Position numbers and translations under genes: made by a program
Source of the DNA: Janibacter terrae NBRC 107853
GTDB lineage: Bacteria; Actinomycetota; Actinomycetes; Actinomycetales; Dermatophilaceae
Length of the DNA: 64,000 nucleotides
Direction: 5' to 3'
Assembly: GCF_001591405.1 (NCBI RefSeq)
Contig: NZ_BCUV01000007.1
Location: 1,240,001-1,304,000, forward strand
Notes under the pieces: model-generated
Told to the model about the DNA's origin: nothing
The model's database searches: none
The model's input: the letters and a program-made list of their open reading frames with translations, nothing else
Shown here: positions 51,978 to 61,189 of the stretch, one piece after another
Layout: each line of letters starts with the position of its first letter
Numbering within the stretch: the first letter of the stretch is position 1

Positions 51978-52832
51978 ATGACCGACCTCGCGATCGTCGA
52001 CGCCGACTCCACCCCGCTCCAGGCGCGGGTGGGGACCAAGTTCGCCTACGGGACCAACGGCGTCCGGGAGGCACTGCTGTCCTTCGCGGTGTCCAGCGCG
52101 CACGACATCCTCGAGGAGGAGATCCTCATCCACGCGGCCGGTCGTCGGGTCGAGGCCCGCGAGCTCGCGGGCAACCACGGCACGCGGTTGCACCTCGTCG
52201 AGGACGTGGGCAGCGGCTGGCTCGAGGTGACCTACTCGGCGCTCGTCGACATCACCCGTCCGGTGGGCGACCAGGTCGGGCCCGAGATCGACTTCGACCG
52301 CTGGGCCTTCACCCGCCCGAGCCGGTACGCGGAGTCGGATCGCCTGGCGCCCATGGCCGCCCAGCTCTTCCCGTCGCAGACCGGGGTCGAGCGCGTGCGT
52401 GCGGTCGCGGAGTGGGTGAACTCGCACATGGCCTACGTCTCCGGTTCGAGCCGCGGCACCGACGGTGCGGTCGACTCGATCCTCCAGGCGTCAGGGGTGT
52501 GCCGGGACTTCGCGCACGTCGTCGTCGCACTGCTGCGCGCGCTGGGCACGCCGGCACGGCTCGTCTCGGTCTACGCGCCGGGCCTGCAGCCCATGGACTT
52601 CCACGCCGTCGCCGAGGCCTGGGTCGAGGACGCGTGGCACATCGTCGACGCGACCCGGCTCGCTCCGCGTGAGGCGATGGTCCGCATCGCGACCGGCCGC
52701 GACGCCGCGGACACGGCCTTCCTTACCACTCGTGGGGGCCGGATGAACTTCAACCGGCAGGCCGTCACAGCCGTGCTCACCGAGGGGCGTCTGCCCCAGG
52801 AGGACCCGGACGCCCTCGTGCGTCTGGCCTGA
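51978..52832 (+). CDS. Transglutaminase-like protein
   Basis: A 284-residue protein with an N-terminal beta domain (about 1-130) and a transglutaminase-like domain. The catalytic Cys lies in ASGVCRDFAH (about 172-181), His in DFHAVAEAWVED and Asp in HIVDATRLAP. Such enzymes act as proteases or amidases in bacteria; the substrate is unknown. TTGACC (51942) with TCGGAT (51966) 18 bp on could be a promoter, 6 nt from the ATG. Confidence 0.85.
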   Translation: MTDLAIVDADSTPLQARVGTKFAYGTNGVREALLSFAVSSAHDILEEEILIHAAGRRVEARELAGNHGTRLHLVEDVGSGWLEVTYSALVDITRPVGDQVGPEIDFDRWAFTRPSRYAESDRLAPMAAQLFPSQTGVERVRAVAEWVNSHMAYVSGSSRGTDGAVDSILQASGVCRDFAHVVVALLRALGTPARLVSVYAPGLQPMDFHAVAEAWVEDAWHIVDATRLAPREAMVRIATGRDAADTAFLTTRGGRMNFNRQAVTAVLTEGRLPQEDPDALVRLA

Positions 52833-53504
52833 TCAGCCGATCGCCCCGAGCGCGAAGGGCGCGATGAGCGCGCCCACCGCGCCGACGAGCATCGGTGGGC
52901 CGTAAGGGAACTCGTCGTCCCGCTTCACCCTGCGCAGTACCAGTAGGAGCGCCGCGACAAGGCCGCCGATGAGGAACGCCGCGACCGTCCCGCGCATCAC
53001 GTGGGTCCACGAGAGCCACCCGAGGAGCATCCCGAGCAGGCCGGCGAGCTTGACGTCACCGAAGCCGATGCCGCCTCCGGGTAGAAGTGCAAGGAAAAGG
53101 TAAAGGACGAACAGGGCCACGCCCGCGACGAGCGCGCGGACGAGCGCACCCCAGTCGCTGCTCGCGATGCTGCATGCCACGAGCAGCACCAGCACGGTCG
53201 GGTAGGCCGGCAGCTGGATGCGATCGGGCAGTCGGTGCACGTCGAGATCGATGAAGGCGAGCGCCACCATGACCCAGCTGGCGAGCACGTAGACCGCCGG
53301 GACGACGGGCGGGTTCTCGGGCGAAATCGACTGCCACACAAGGACGCTCGCGATCGCCGTGATCGGGACGACCCACCACGAAGGGGGGCGCGACAGCTCG
53401 CGCTCGTCGTCCAGCCGGTAGCTCAGGCGCGTCAGCCGGAACCGCAGCGCGACCCCCGCGAGGACGCCGAGCAGGGTCACGGAGAGGGCGGCGATGTCGG
53501 GCAC
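52833..53504 (-). CDS. tadV: Prepilin peptidase (TadV/CpaA type, A24 family)
   Basis: A 223-residue membrane aspartyl peptidase with about six helices. The catalytic Asp residues are in LAFIDLDVHRLPD and the GFGDVKLAGLLG signature. The N-terminal methylase domain with cysteines is lacking, as in TadV/CpaA. It cleaves the leader of Flp pilin and pseudopilins TadE/TadG. The GTG start has TAGGGT 7 nt upstream, so the mRNA is leaderless. It is divergent from flp across a 389-bp region. Confidence 0.88.
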   Translation of the reverse strand: MPDIAALSVTLLGVLAGVALRFRLTRLSYRLDDERELSRPPSWWVVPITAIASVLVWQSISPENPPVVPAVYVLASWVMVALAFIDLDVHRLPDRIQLPAYPTVLVLLVACSIASSDWGALVRALVAGVALFVLYLFLALLPGGGIGFGDVKLAGLLGMLLGWLSWTHVMRGTVAAFLIGGLVAALLLVLRRVKRDDEFPYGPPMLVGAVGALIAPFALGAIG

Positions 53505-53893
53505 GAAATCGACCCTACCGGCGGCCGCGGGACTCGTCGATTCGGACCCCTTGAAAATTTTACTGAAGAAACTCTGGCAAAAACCTGACCAAGCCCTTAC
53601 GGTTACGAATCAGTTGGCCAGGAATTCCTGAGACAGCACTTCGGGGGAAGACCAGATCCAACCAGTTGTACGGCAGTGCCATGCCTTGGTCCTGCCGTCC
53701 CTGCACCACGTCCCTGCACCTCGGTCGTTCACGAGGTCCCTTCAGCCGCAACGGCTCTCGCCGCCAGCCCGCACCGGGCCGCCGGCCCTTCTTCGGCCCG
53801 TCGTCGACGGACCTGGTCTGACGACCACAGCACCACCCGCCACACGCCGTGCCCGTCCGGGGCTCCTCGGCGCCTTTTCACAAGGAGAGAACC
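53505..53893. other. Long regulatory gap upstream of flp, with an AT-rich patch
   Basis: This 389-bp region separates the divergent tadV and flp. It is the only long non-coding stretch in the window. Bases about 53551-53583 are strikingly AT-rich (TTGAAAATTTTACTGAAG...), unlike the surroundings. Promoter candidates for flp include TACGGT at 53598-53603, which would give a leader of roughly 285 nt. I saw the CTGGC/GCCAG pair around 53574-53621 but no known riboswitch. Short frames inside lack coding bias. Confidence 0.6.
53512..53517 (-). promoter_or_regulatory. Leaderless -10 element (TAGGGT) for tadV
   Basis: TAGGGT on the minus strand is 7 nt from the GTG at 53504. Confidence 0.65.
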
Positions 53894-54082
53894 ATGATCG
53901 AGCTCTACGTCCGCCTCCAGTCCCTGCTCACGGTCCAGCGCGAGAAGGGGGCGACCGCCGTGGAGTACGGCATGATCGTCGCGCTCATCGCGGCCGTGAT
54001 CGTGCTCGCCGTCACCACGCTCGGCACCGACATCAACGCGGCCTTCGAAAAGGTCGAGAAGGCGATCACCGTCACCCCCTGA
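53894..54082 (+). CDS. flp: Flp/Fap-type class IVb pilin
   Basis: A 62-residue major pilin. The leader peptide ends at Gly19; the mature protein starts ATAVEYGMIVALIAAVIV, with Glu at +5 and Tyr at +6 as in Flp pilins. AAGGAGAG lies 6 nt before the ATG. A hairpin follows 21 bp after the stop and probably lets pilin be made in excess over the assembly genes. Confidence 0.93.
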   Translation: MIELYVRLQSLLTVQREKGATAVEYGMIVALIAAVIVLAVTTLGTDINAAFEKVEKAITVTP

Positions 54083-54103
54083 TAGAGCCCGGTGGCAGTC
54101 CCC

Positions 54104-54134
54104 GGCGGGGGTGCCGTTCCTGCCCACCCCCGCC
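54104..54134. terminator. Hairpin after flp (partial terminator)
   Basis: GGCGGGGGTG (54104-54113) pairs with CACCCCCGCC (54125-54134) around an 11-nt loop. It lies between flp and tadE, where differential expression is expected. Confidence 0.75.
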
Positions 54135-54213
54135 GCGGATGCCATCCGATCCATGACCCGGACCCATGAGTGGTCCCAACCTCCATGACGACGACGCCTC
54201 GAAGGGGTGGACC

Positions 54214-54627
54214 ATGGCACGCACCGGACACTCCCGTCCTGCTTGGCGCCAACGGGGCGCTGCCGCAGTCGAGATGGCACTCGTCCTGCCCCTGCTGTTC
54301 CTGATGATCGCCGGCATCGTCGACTTCGGCCGATACTTCCTGACCGAGATCCAGCTGACCAACGCGGTCCGCGAGGGTGCCCGCGTCGCGGTGCTGGGTG
54401 AGTCCCAGCCGAATATTGTCCTGCGGACCGAGAAGGCCGCCGGCGTGGTCCAAGGCTTGGCGGTCACGACACCGCAACTGTGCACCGCAGGTGTGGGAGG
54501 TGACGCCGAGGTCGTCGCCACTGGCACCTTCGAGTGGATCCTCCTGGACCCGGCCATGAGCCTGTTCGGTGCCAGCGGGACCCTGCCGCCGGCACGGGCC
54601 AAGGCGGTGATGAGGTGCGGTGGCTGA
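54214..54627 (+). CDS. tadE: TadE-like pseudopilin
   Basis: A 137-residue pseudopilin of the Tad system. After a short basic leader, RGAAAVEMALVLPLLFLMIAGIVDFGRYF (Glu after the cleavage site, one helix) is the standard TadE region; the rest is extracytoplasmic. AGGGG precedes the ATG at 54214. An upstream ATG at 54166 lacks a ribosome site. It overlaps the next gene by 13 bp. Confidence 0.87.
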   Translation: MARTGHSRPAWRQRGAAAVEMALVLPLLFLMIAGIVDFGRYFLTEIQLTNAVREGARVAVLGESQPNIVLRTEKAAGVVQGLAVTTPQLCTAGVGGDAEVVATGTFEWILLDPAMSLFGASGTLPPARAKAVMRCGG

Positions 54628-55844
54628 CTCGTATCCGTTCGCACGCTTCACGGCGTCTGCAGGGTGAGCGCGGCGGCGCGGCGGTCATCGTGGCCGTCCT
54701 CTTCTCGGGGTTGATGATCATCGGCATGCTGGCCGTGAGTGTCGACCTCGGCAACCTCACCTACGAGCGCCGCCAGTTGCAGAACGGCGCGGACGCCACC
54801 TCGCTGGCTCTCGCCCAGGAGTGCGCTGAGGACGCGGCCGGGTGCGCTCCTACCGCGGTGTCCGACCTGCTGAACCCCAATGCCGGGGACGAGCGCATGC
54901 AGTACGACAACCGGACCGTGAACGGCGCGCCGAACGGCGCGTGCGGCCGCGGGATCGGGTCGCTCCCCACCTGCCTCGCCACGGGCTCGATCGGGGACCT
55001 GGGCGAGTGCCCGCCCCTGCCGTCCTGGCTCACCGGGACCGGCGCGAGCATCCCCTACGTCGAGACCTACACCCGCACGCTCACGACGTCGGGCGACGAC
55101 GAGCTCTTCCTCCCCTTCTCGCGGGTCCTGACCGGCGGGAGCGACGGGGACTCGGGGACGACTGCGTGCGCCCGTGCGGCGTACGGCCCTGCCGGAAGCA
55201 CCGGAAACACGCTGCCCATCACGATCGGGGCATGCGACTGGGCGAACAAGACCTCGGTCGGCGGGGTGCCCGGCTCCAAGTACGCGCCGTCCCCTCCGTA
55301 CACGCCGGCGCCCAACGGGAGCGCCCCGCCGGTCCTGCCCACCTCCATCTCGTCCGGGGACTACGCGACGGGCATCTTCACCCACGACAGCGCCGACCAC
55401 AAGTGCGAGGGCAGCCCGGGCGCGACCTACCCGGGCGGCTTCTCCTGGCTCGACAACGAGGGCTGCGTGGCCGACGTCTCGGACGGCTGGGTGGGCGGCG
55501 GCCCCGGCACGAGCGAGGGATGCCTTGCCGACGAGCTGAAGAAGTACATCGGGACCGAGGTCTTCATCCCGATCTACGTAGAGACCAAGGGCACGGGTGG
55601 GGGTGCGGAGTACAAGATCTCCGGCGTCGCGTCCTTCTACTTCGCGGGGTGGAACGGCGTGTCCTCGGCCGCCCCGACCAAGAGCTACGACATCTACCAG
55701 CGACCGGCGACGGTGTGCACGGGCAAGTGCAACGACTCCGTCAGCTACATCTGGGGCTGGTTCACCTCCAGCCTCAAGCCCGTCGACTCCGGCGGGTTGG
55801 GCGGCGAGGACCGCGGTGCTCGCAGCATCGTCCCGGCCGGCTGA
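54615..55844 (+). CDS. tadG: TadG-like pilus assembly protein with Cys-rich ectodomain
   Basis: A 409-residue protein. Residues about 15-45 (GERGGAAVIVAVLFSGLMII) are the pseudopilin-like helix, followed by DLGNLTYERRQLQNGADATSLALA, the TadE/TadG putative Flp domain. The long ectodomain holds 12 cysteines and is rich in Gly, Ser and Thr. It has no clear VWA domain, which Gram-negative TadG usually has. A VWA domain is instead fused to TadB in this locus. The GTG lies inside the tadE 3' end. Confidence 0.82.
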   Translation: MRWLTRIRSHASRRLQGERGGAAVIVAVLFSGLMIIGMLAVSVDLGNLTYERRQLQNGADATSLALAQECAEDAAGCAPTAVSDLLNPNAGDERMQYDNRTVNGAPNGACGRGIGSLPTCLATGSIGDLGECPPLPSWLTGTGASIPYVETYTRTLTTSGDDELFLPFSRVLTGGSDGDSGTTACARAAYGPAGSTGNTLPITIGACDWANKTSVGGVPGSKYAPSPPYTPAPNGSAPPVLPTSISSGDYATGIFTHDSADHKCEGSPGATYPGGFSWLDNEGCVADVSDGWVGGGPGTSEGCLADELKKYIGTEVFIPIYVETKGTGGGAEYKISGVASFYFAGWNGVSSAAPTKSYDIYQRPATVCTGKCNDSVSYIWGWFTSSLKPVDSGGLGGEDRGARSIVPAG

Positions 55845-55878
55845 CCAGCGTCCCACGAAACACTGAGAGAAGAGACCC

Positions 55879-56706
55879 ATGAAACGTCGAGTCATCGCCG
55901 TCATCGTCGCAGTCCTCCTGGCGCTCGGCGGGTCCGTCATGGTCCTGACCTATGTCCGCGGGGCGGATGCGCGAGCCGTGGCAGGAGCACAGCCGGTCTA
56001 CGTCTACGTCGCCGAGCAGCCCGTCCCCGCAGGCACGACCCTCAAGGACGCGCAGCGCAATGACCTCATCGTGCGGACCAAGGTCGCCTCCGAGGCGCGA
56101 CCGGATGGTGCGCTCGAGTGGGTCGGCCCGGACAACAACGCACTGCTCGCGCTCTCGGACGTGCAGCCGGGCGAGTTCCTCATGACCTCGCGTTTCGGCA
56201 CCACACCGACCGGGACCAAGGCGATCGAGGTGCCGCCCGGCAAGCTCGCGATGTCGGTCGAGCTCTCCGACCCGGCGCGCGTCGGCGAGTTCGTGACCCC
56301 GGGCTCCCGCATCGCGATCTACGCCACCCACAAGATCAAGGTCATCGGGGACGGGGCCAAGGTGAAGCAGATCAACGAGCTCGACGTCTCCGGCACGAGC
56401 GTGTTGCTGCCCGACGTCCAGGTCATCGCCATGGGGACCAAGCCCCTGGCTGCCCCGACACAGCAGGCCTCTCCCGACGACGAAGAGGAGAGCGACGCCC
56501 AGGCGACCGAGCAGCAGAGCTTCCTCGTGACTGTCGCGGTCGACCCCAAGGACGCCCCTCGACTCGCCCACGGCATCACCGAGTACCAGCTCTACGCCGG
56601 TCTGCGCGGGTCGGACGTCAAGATGGACGACGGGTCCTCGACCAACGACATGACGGTCTTCGACGAGGACGTCGCGGCCGACCTGCTACGGAAGGACGCG
56701 TCATGA
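55879..56706 (+). CDS. cpaB: CpaB/RcpC-like Flp pilus assembly protein
   Basis: A 275-residue protein with an N-terminal membrane anchor (about 5-25) and an SAF domain: VYVYVAEQPVPAGTTLKDAQ (about 41-60) and LALSDVQPGEFLM, which in relatives interacts with peptidoglycan or the secretin. Actinobacteria have no outer-membrane secretin, so a wall-facing role is likely. AGAGAAGAG precedes the ATG. ATGA overlap with the next gene. Confidence 0.86.
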   Translation: MKRRVIAVIVAVLLALGGSVMVLTYVRGADARAVAGAQPVYVYVAEQPVPAGTTLKDAQRNDLIVRTKVASEARPDGALEWVGPDNNALLALSDVQPGEFLMTSRFGTTPTGTKAIEVPPGKLAMSVELSDPARVGEFVTPGSRIAIYATHKIKVIGDGAKVKQINELDVSGTSVLLPDVQVIAMGTKPLAAPTQQASPDDEEESDAQATEQQSFLVTVAVDPKDAPRLAHGITEYQLYAGLRGSDVKMDDGSSTNDMTVFDEDVAADLLRKDAS

Positions 56707-57869
56707 CCATCCTCTGGGACCCGGACCCGCGGGCCATCGACACCTACTCCTTCGCCCTCGGCGAGTCGGCGGACGTGATGACCCACGGGCCACAGGTCGT
56801 GCGCGAGCTCGAGCAGTCGTCACGTCACCGACTCGTCGTCATCGGCCCCGACATCCCCGTCGAGGCCGCCTGCGACCTGGCCGAGCACCTGCGCGTCCAG
56901 CGCCCCGAGGTCGGCGTCCTGCTGCTGCGGCACCGCCTCGACGTCAACGTCATGGGCTTCGCCCTGCGCAGCGGCATCCGTGAGGTCGTCCAGGCAGACG
57001 ACCAGACCGCGCTCGCCGACGCCATGCGACGCAACGAGCAGCTCTCCGCCCGCCTCGGCGGTGACTCCACCCGTCAGAAGCAGGGGCGGATCATCACCGT
57101 CTTCTCGGCCAAGGGAGGAGTGGGCAAGACGACCGTGTCGACGAACCTCGCGGCTCATCTCGCGACGAGCGGGGCGCGGACGCTCCTGGTCGACCTGGAC
57201 CTGATGTTCGGCGACGTCGCCATCAGCCTCCAGCTCGTCCCCAACGGCACGGTCACCGATCTCGTCACCATGCGGGGCCACATCGACCGGGCAGGGCTCG
57301 AGTCCATCGTCGTCACCCACGAGGGCACTGGGCTCGACGTCATCGCGCCCTCGAGCGACCCGGGGGACGCGGAGCGCGTCCCCGCCGATGTCGTCCTCGA
57401 GATGCTGCGCACCGCACGCACGATGTACGACTACATCGTCATCGACACCCCGCCCGCTTTCACCGACCACGTCCTCACCGCCCTGGACATCAGTGACCTC
57501 GCGGTGCTCATCACGACGCTCGACATCCCCGCGGTGAAGAACCTGCGCATCGCGATGAACACCCTGGACACCCTGGGTGGGTCCAGGGACAACCGGGTCG
57601 TCGTCCTCAACCGCTCGGGGCTCAAGGTCGGTCTGGACGGCGGCGACGTCGAGGACGTGCTCAAGCAGGCCATCGCCGTGAGCATCCCCAACAGCCTGAG
57701 CGTGCCGGCGGCCACCAACCGTGGCGTCCCGCTGCTCGTCCAGGACCCCAAGGGACCGGCGACCCTGGCGATCCGCGACCTGACCGATCGTGAGGTCCGC
57801 CGTCGGTTCGGCGAGCTGGTCGAGGAGAGTCCGCGGCGCAGCCTCGGGCTGAAGAGGAGCAGGGCATGA
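56703..57869 (+). CDS. tadZ: CpaE/TadZ-like ATPase
   Basis: A 388-residue protein with an atypical receiver domain (about 1-120) and a ParA/MinD ATPase domain with deviant Walker A FSAKGGVGKTTVS (about 137-149) and LLVDLDLMFGDVAISL. It positions the pilus machine at a cell site in other bacteria. It overlaps both neighbours by 4 bp. Confidence 0.9.
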   Translation: MTILWDPDPRAIDTYSFALGESADVMTHGPQVVRELEQSSRHRLVVIGPDIPVEAACDLAEHLRVQRPEVGVLLLRHRLDVNVMGFALRSGIREVVQADDQTALADAMRRNEQLSARLGGDSTRQKQGRIITVFSAKGGVGKTTVSTNLAAHLATSGARTLLVDLDLMFGDVAISLQLVPNGTVTDLVTMRGHIDRAGLESIVVTHEGTGLDVIAPSSDPGDAERVPADVVLEMLRTARTMYDYIVIDTPPAFTDHVLTALDISDLAVLITTLDIPAVKNLRIAMNTLDTLGGSRDNRVVVLNRSGLKVGLDGGDVEDVLKQAIAVSIPNSLSVPAATNRGVPLLVQDPKGPATLAIRDLTDREVRRRFGELVEESPRRSLGLKRSRA

Positions 57870-59242
57870 GCAGTCTCGCCGATCGTCTCGACCAGGTGCG
57901 CAACCCCTCTTCGGGCGGGGATCCGAGCGCCGGGCCACGCACGCGACGGGCCGGGGCCCACCACCGCGCTGACCCGCACGCCGACGTCAAGGCACGCGTC
58001 CACCAGGAGCTCGTCGAGTCCCTCGGACCGCGCCTCTACGACCCGCACCTCTCCGAGGACGAGCTCGCCGCACAGGTACGAGCGACCCTGCAGTCGGTCA
58101 TCGACTCGGAGCACACACCCCTCTCGCAGGCCGACCGCACCAAGATCGCCCAGGACGTCTCCGACGACATCCTCGGTCACGGGCCGCTCGAGCCCTACCT
58201 GCGTGACCCCGAGGTCACCGAGATCATGGTCAACGGGCCGGACGACATCTACATCGAGCGTGCCGGTCGCCTCTTCCCGGCGCCGACCAGCTTCGTCGAC
58301 GATGCCCACCTGCGACGCACGATCGACAAGATCGTCTCCCGGGTCGGGCGGCGCGTCGACGAGTCGAGCCCCATGGTCGACGCCCGTCTGCCCGACGGCT
58401 CCCGGGTGAACGCGGTGCTGCCCCCCGTCGCCATCGACGGCTCGATGCTGACGATCCGCAAGTTCGCCGCGGACCCCTTCACCGATGACGACCTCGTCGG
58501 CATGGGGACGATGTCGCGGCAGGTCCGGGACTTCCTCGACGCCTGCGTGCGCGGCCGGCGCAGCATGGTCGTCTCCGGTGGTACCGGCTCGGGCAAGACG
58601 ACGACGCTCAACGTCGTGAGCAGCTTCCTCCCCGAGGACGAGCGCATCGTGACCATCGAGGACGCCGCGGAGCTCCAGCTCCACCAGCGGCACGTGCTGC
58701 GCCTGGAGTCGCGCCCGCCCAACATCGAGGGGCGCGGGGAGATCTCCATCCGTGACCTCGTGCGCAACGCCCTGCGCATGCGCCCCGACCGCATCATCGT
58801 CGGGGAGGTCCGTGACGCCGCCGCCCTCGACATGCTGCAGGCGATGAACACCGGCCATGACGGGTCGCTGACGACCGTCCACGCCAACTCTGCCCGTGAC
58901 AGCCTCGCCCGGCTCGAGACGATGGTGCTCATGGCCGGCATCGAGCTGCCGGTCCGCGCCATCCGTGAGCAGGTCGCCGGTGCCGTCGACCTCATCATCC
59001 AGCAGTCCCGTCTCAGCGATGGCACGCGGCGCATCGTCGCCATCACGGAGGTGATCGGGATGGAGAGCGAGATCGTCACGCTGCAGGATCTGTACACCTT
59101 CGACTACGCCGCAGGTCGCGACGTCGACGGCCGGTACCTCGGCTCGCTCGTGCCGACCGGCATCCGTCCGGGCTTCGTCCACGAGCTCGAGGACCTCGGG
59201 ATCGCGCTGCCACCGCAGCTCTTCGTGCGGTACTCATCATGA
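57866..59242 (+). CDS. tadA: CpaF/TadA secretion ATPase
   Basis: A 458-residue type II/IV secretion ATPase that powers pilin polymerisation. Walker A is VSGGTGSGKTTTLN (about 231-244), the Asp box VTIEDAAELQL, Walker B RIIVGEVRDAAALD and the His box HDGSLTTVHAN are intact. An N-terminal helical region with LGHGPLEPYLRDPEVTEIMV is characteristic of CpaF. It overlaps the next gene by 4 bp. Confidence 0.94.
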   Translation: MSSLADRLDQVRNPSSGGDPSAGPRTRRAGAHHRADPHADVKARVHQELVESLGPRLYDPHLSEDELAAQVRATLQSVIDSEHTPLSQADRTKIAQDVSDDILGHGPLEPYLRDPEVTEIMVNGPDDIYIERAGRLFPAPTSFVDDAHLRRTIDKIVSRVGRRVDESSPMVDARLPDGSRVNAVLPPVAIDGSMLTIRKFAADPFTDDDLVGMGTMSRQVRDFLDACVRGRRSMVVSGGTGSGKTTTLNVVSSFLPEDERIVTIEDAAELQLHQRHVLRLESRPPNIEGRGEISIRDLVRNALRMRPDRIIVGEVRDAAALDMLQAMNTGHDGSLTTVHANSARDSLARLETMVLMAGIELPVRAIREQVAGAVDLIIQQSRLSDGTRRIVAITEVIGMESEIVTLQDLYTFDYAAGRDVDGRYLGSLVPTGIRPGFVHELEDLGIALPPQLFVRYSS

Positions 59243-61188
59243 TGAGATTCCTCGCCCGGCTCCTCGGATCGGTGCTCGCCTTCCTGGTCGTCGCCGCACT
59301 CGGGGCCGCGCCCGCCGCAGCCGTGACCAAGGTGTCCATCGGCAATGTCGAGGTCGATGGCACCTCGGTGACCGGCGTCCTCACCTTCCGCAGCGCCGAG
59401 GTCGTCGAGGTCGACCCCCGCGGGCTCGTGGCGAAGGTCGACGGCGAGGCGCGAGAGGTCGTGGCATCGGAGTCCTCGAGCATCAAGCGGACCTCGATGC
59501 TCGTCATCGACACGAGCGGCTCGATGGGTGCAGACGGCATGCGCACGGTGCGTTCGGCGACCAAGGCCTATCTCGCCGAGGCGCCTAAGGACGTGCGCGT
59601 GGGAGTCGCCACCTTCGCCGACACCGCCGGTGTGGACCAGGCGCCCACCGCTGACCGCGGACGTGTCCAGCGGGTCGTCGACGGACTCGTCAGCTACGGC
59701 GACACCAGCCTCTACGCGGGCGTCACCGCCGCGGCGAAGGCCCTCGGCGACGAAGGTGACCGCAGCATCGTGCTGCTCAGCGACGGCGCCGACACGATCA
59801 GCACGGCCCGCACCTCGGACCGCAAGAAGGCGACGAAGGCCCTGCGTGACAGGGGGATCCGCGTGGACGTCGTGCGCTTCAACACCGACGACCCGGACGC
59901 CACGACCGCACTGCAGGGGTTCGCTCGTGCGGGGGGTGGCTCCGTCATCTCCGCAGGGGACGCCCAGGAGGTCGGTCGAGCCTTCGAGGGGTCGGCCCGC
60001 GCGCTGCAGTCCCAGTCCTCCTTCGAGATCACGACGCCCGAGCCGCTCGTCGGCAGCCACGTCATCCGCCTCGAGGGGACCGCGGGTGGTGAGCCCTTCG
60101 TCGTCGAGCAGCGCTTCGACCTGGGTGCCGGAGCCGGCCCCGCCGCCGTGGCGCCCACCCTCGACCCGGGGGATGGTGCCCTCGGCCAGATCGCCGCACC
60201 GGGCATGACCTCGTCGCTGTGGCCCTGGCTCGGGGCCCTGAGCCTCGGTCTGGCCATCTCGCTCTTCGCCTACGGCATGCTGACGCCCACGCTGCTGACC
60301 CGTCGTGAGCGGCGTCTTGCCGCGATCGACACCTATGTCGTGCCGGGCATGGCGACCCGCGCGGATGCCCGGGCGGCGAGCCCCCCGGTGCGGGAGCAGC
60401 TCGTCGCCTTCGGTGAGCGCACCATGCACGGTCGCAGCTCGACGACCCGGACCATGCAGCTCATCAACCGCGCGGACCTGCCGCTGCGGGCGGGGGAGTG
60501 GTTCGTCATCCGCCTGGGCGCAACCCTCGGGGGGCTCGTCATCGGTGCGCTCCTCCTGCCCGGACCCTGGCTGCTCGGGATCGTGGTGGGGCTCGTCGCG
60601 GGCGTCTTCCTGCCGCAGCTCGTGCTGCGCTACCTCGCGGCGCGCCGGGCGAAGGCTTTTGAACGGGTCCTGCCCCAGTCGCTCACGCTCGTCGCGACCA
60701 CCCTGCGGAGCGGGTTCGGGCTGCCGCAGGCGCTGAGCGCCGTGGCGCAGGACTCTGCTCCCCCCGTCGACCGTGAGTTCTCACGAGCTCTCGCCGAGAC
60801 CCGGATCGGCACCGACATCGGCGACGCGCTGGAGCGCATGGCCGATCGCATGGGCAGCGACGCGATGCACATGGCGGTCATGGCGATCCGGATCCAGCGC
60901 GAGGTCGGCGGCAACCTTGCCGAGACCCTCGAGACCACCGCACGCACCCTGCTCGAGCGCGAGACCCTCAAGCGGCAGATCGCCACCTTGTCAGCGGAAG
61001 GGCGTCTCTCGGCGCAGATCCTCATCGGCCTGCCGATCGGGATGTTCCTGTACATGCTCTACGTCAACTACGACTACATCCAGCTCCTGTGGACCACGTC
61101 CATCGGACTGATCATGCTCATCGGTGCGGTCACGCAGATGATCGTCGGGGTCGTCTGGATGCGTCGCGTCGTCAAGATCGAGGTGTGA
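59239..61188 (+). CDS. tadB: TadB inner-membrane platform fused to an N-terminal VWA domain
   Basis: A 649-residue fusion. A signal peptide (1-28) precedes an extracytoplasmic VWA domain (about 80-260) whose MIDAS motif DTSGS is at 91-95, with DTSLYAG and LLSDGAD. A membrane helix at 328-348 leads to a TadB/GspF-type platform domain (about 390-649), with ERMADRMGSDAMHMAVMAIR and four hydrophobic segments. Ordinary TadB has only the last part. The VWA domain could bind the pilus base or matrix through metal. Overlap of 4 bp with cpaF and 1 bp before tadC. Confidence 0.9.
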   Translation: MMRFLARLLGSVLAFLVVAALGAAPAAAVTKVSIGNVEVDGTSVTGVLTFRSAEVVEVDPRGLVAKVDGEAREVVASESSSIKRTSMLVIDTSGSMGADGMRTVRSATKAYLAEAPKDVRVGVATFADTAGVDQAPTADRGRVQRVVDGLVSYGDTSLYAGVTAAAKALGDEGDRSIVLLSDGADTISTARTSDRKKATKALRDRGIRVDVVRFNTDDPDATTALQGFARAGGGSVISAGDAQEVGRAFEGSARALQSQSSFEITTPEPLVGSHVIRLEGTAGGEPFVVEQRFDLGAGAGPAAVAPTLDPGDGALGQIAAPGMTSSLWPWLGALSLGLAISLFAYGMLTPTLLTRRERRLAAIDTYVVPGMATRADARAASPPVREQLVAFGERTMHGRSSTTRTMQLINRADLPLRAGEWFVIRLGATLGGLVIGALLLPGPWLLGIVVGLVAGVFLPQLVLRYLAARRAKAFERVLPQSLTLVATTLRSGFGLPQALSAVAQDSAPPVDREFSRALAETRIGTDIGDALERMADRMGSDAMHMAVMAIRIQREVGGNLAETLETTARTLLERETLKRQIATLSAEGRLSAQILIGLPIGMFLYMLYVNYDYIQLLWTTSIGLIMLIGAVTQMIVGVVWMRRVVKIEV

Positions 61189-61189
61189 C

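Noticed and set aside
53571-53621. Possible c-di-GMP (GEMM) or other riboswitch upstream of flp
   Set aside because: GGCAAAAACC superficially recalls a GEMM piece, but the conserved second half (ACGCAAAG-like) is missing and no convincing helix set forms.
53560-53751. Minus-strand 63-codon frame in the flp upstream region
   Set aside because: No ribosome site, poor third-position bias and no family; the region is better read as regulatory.
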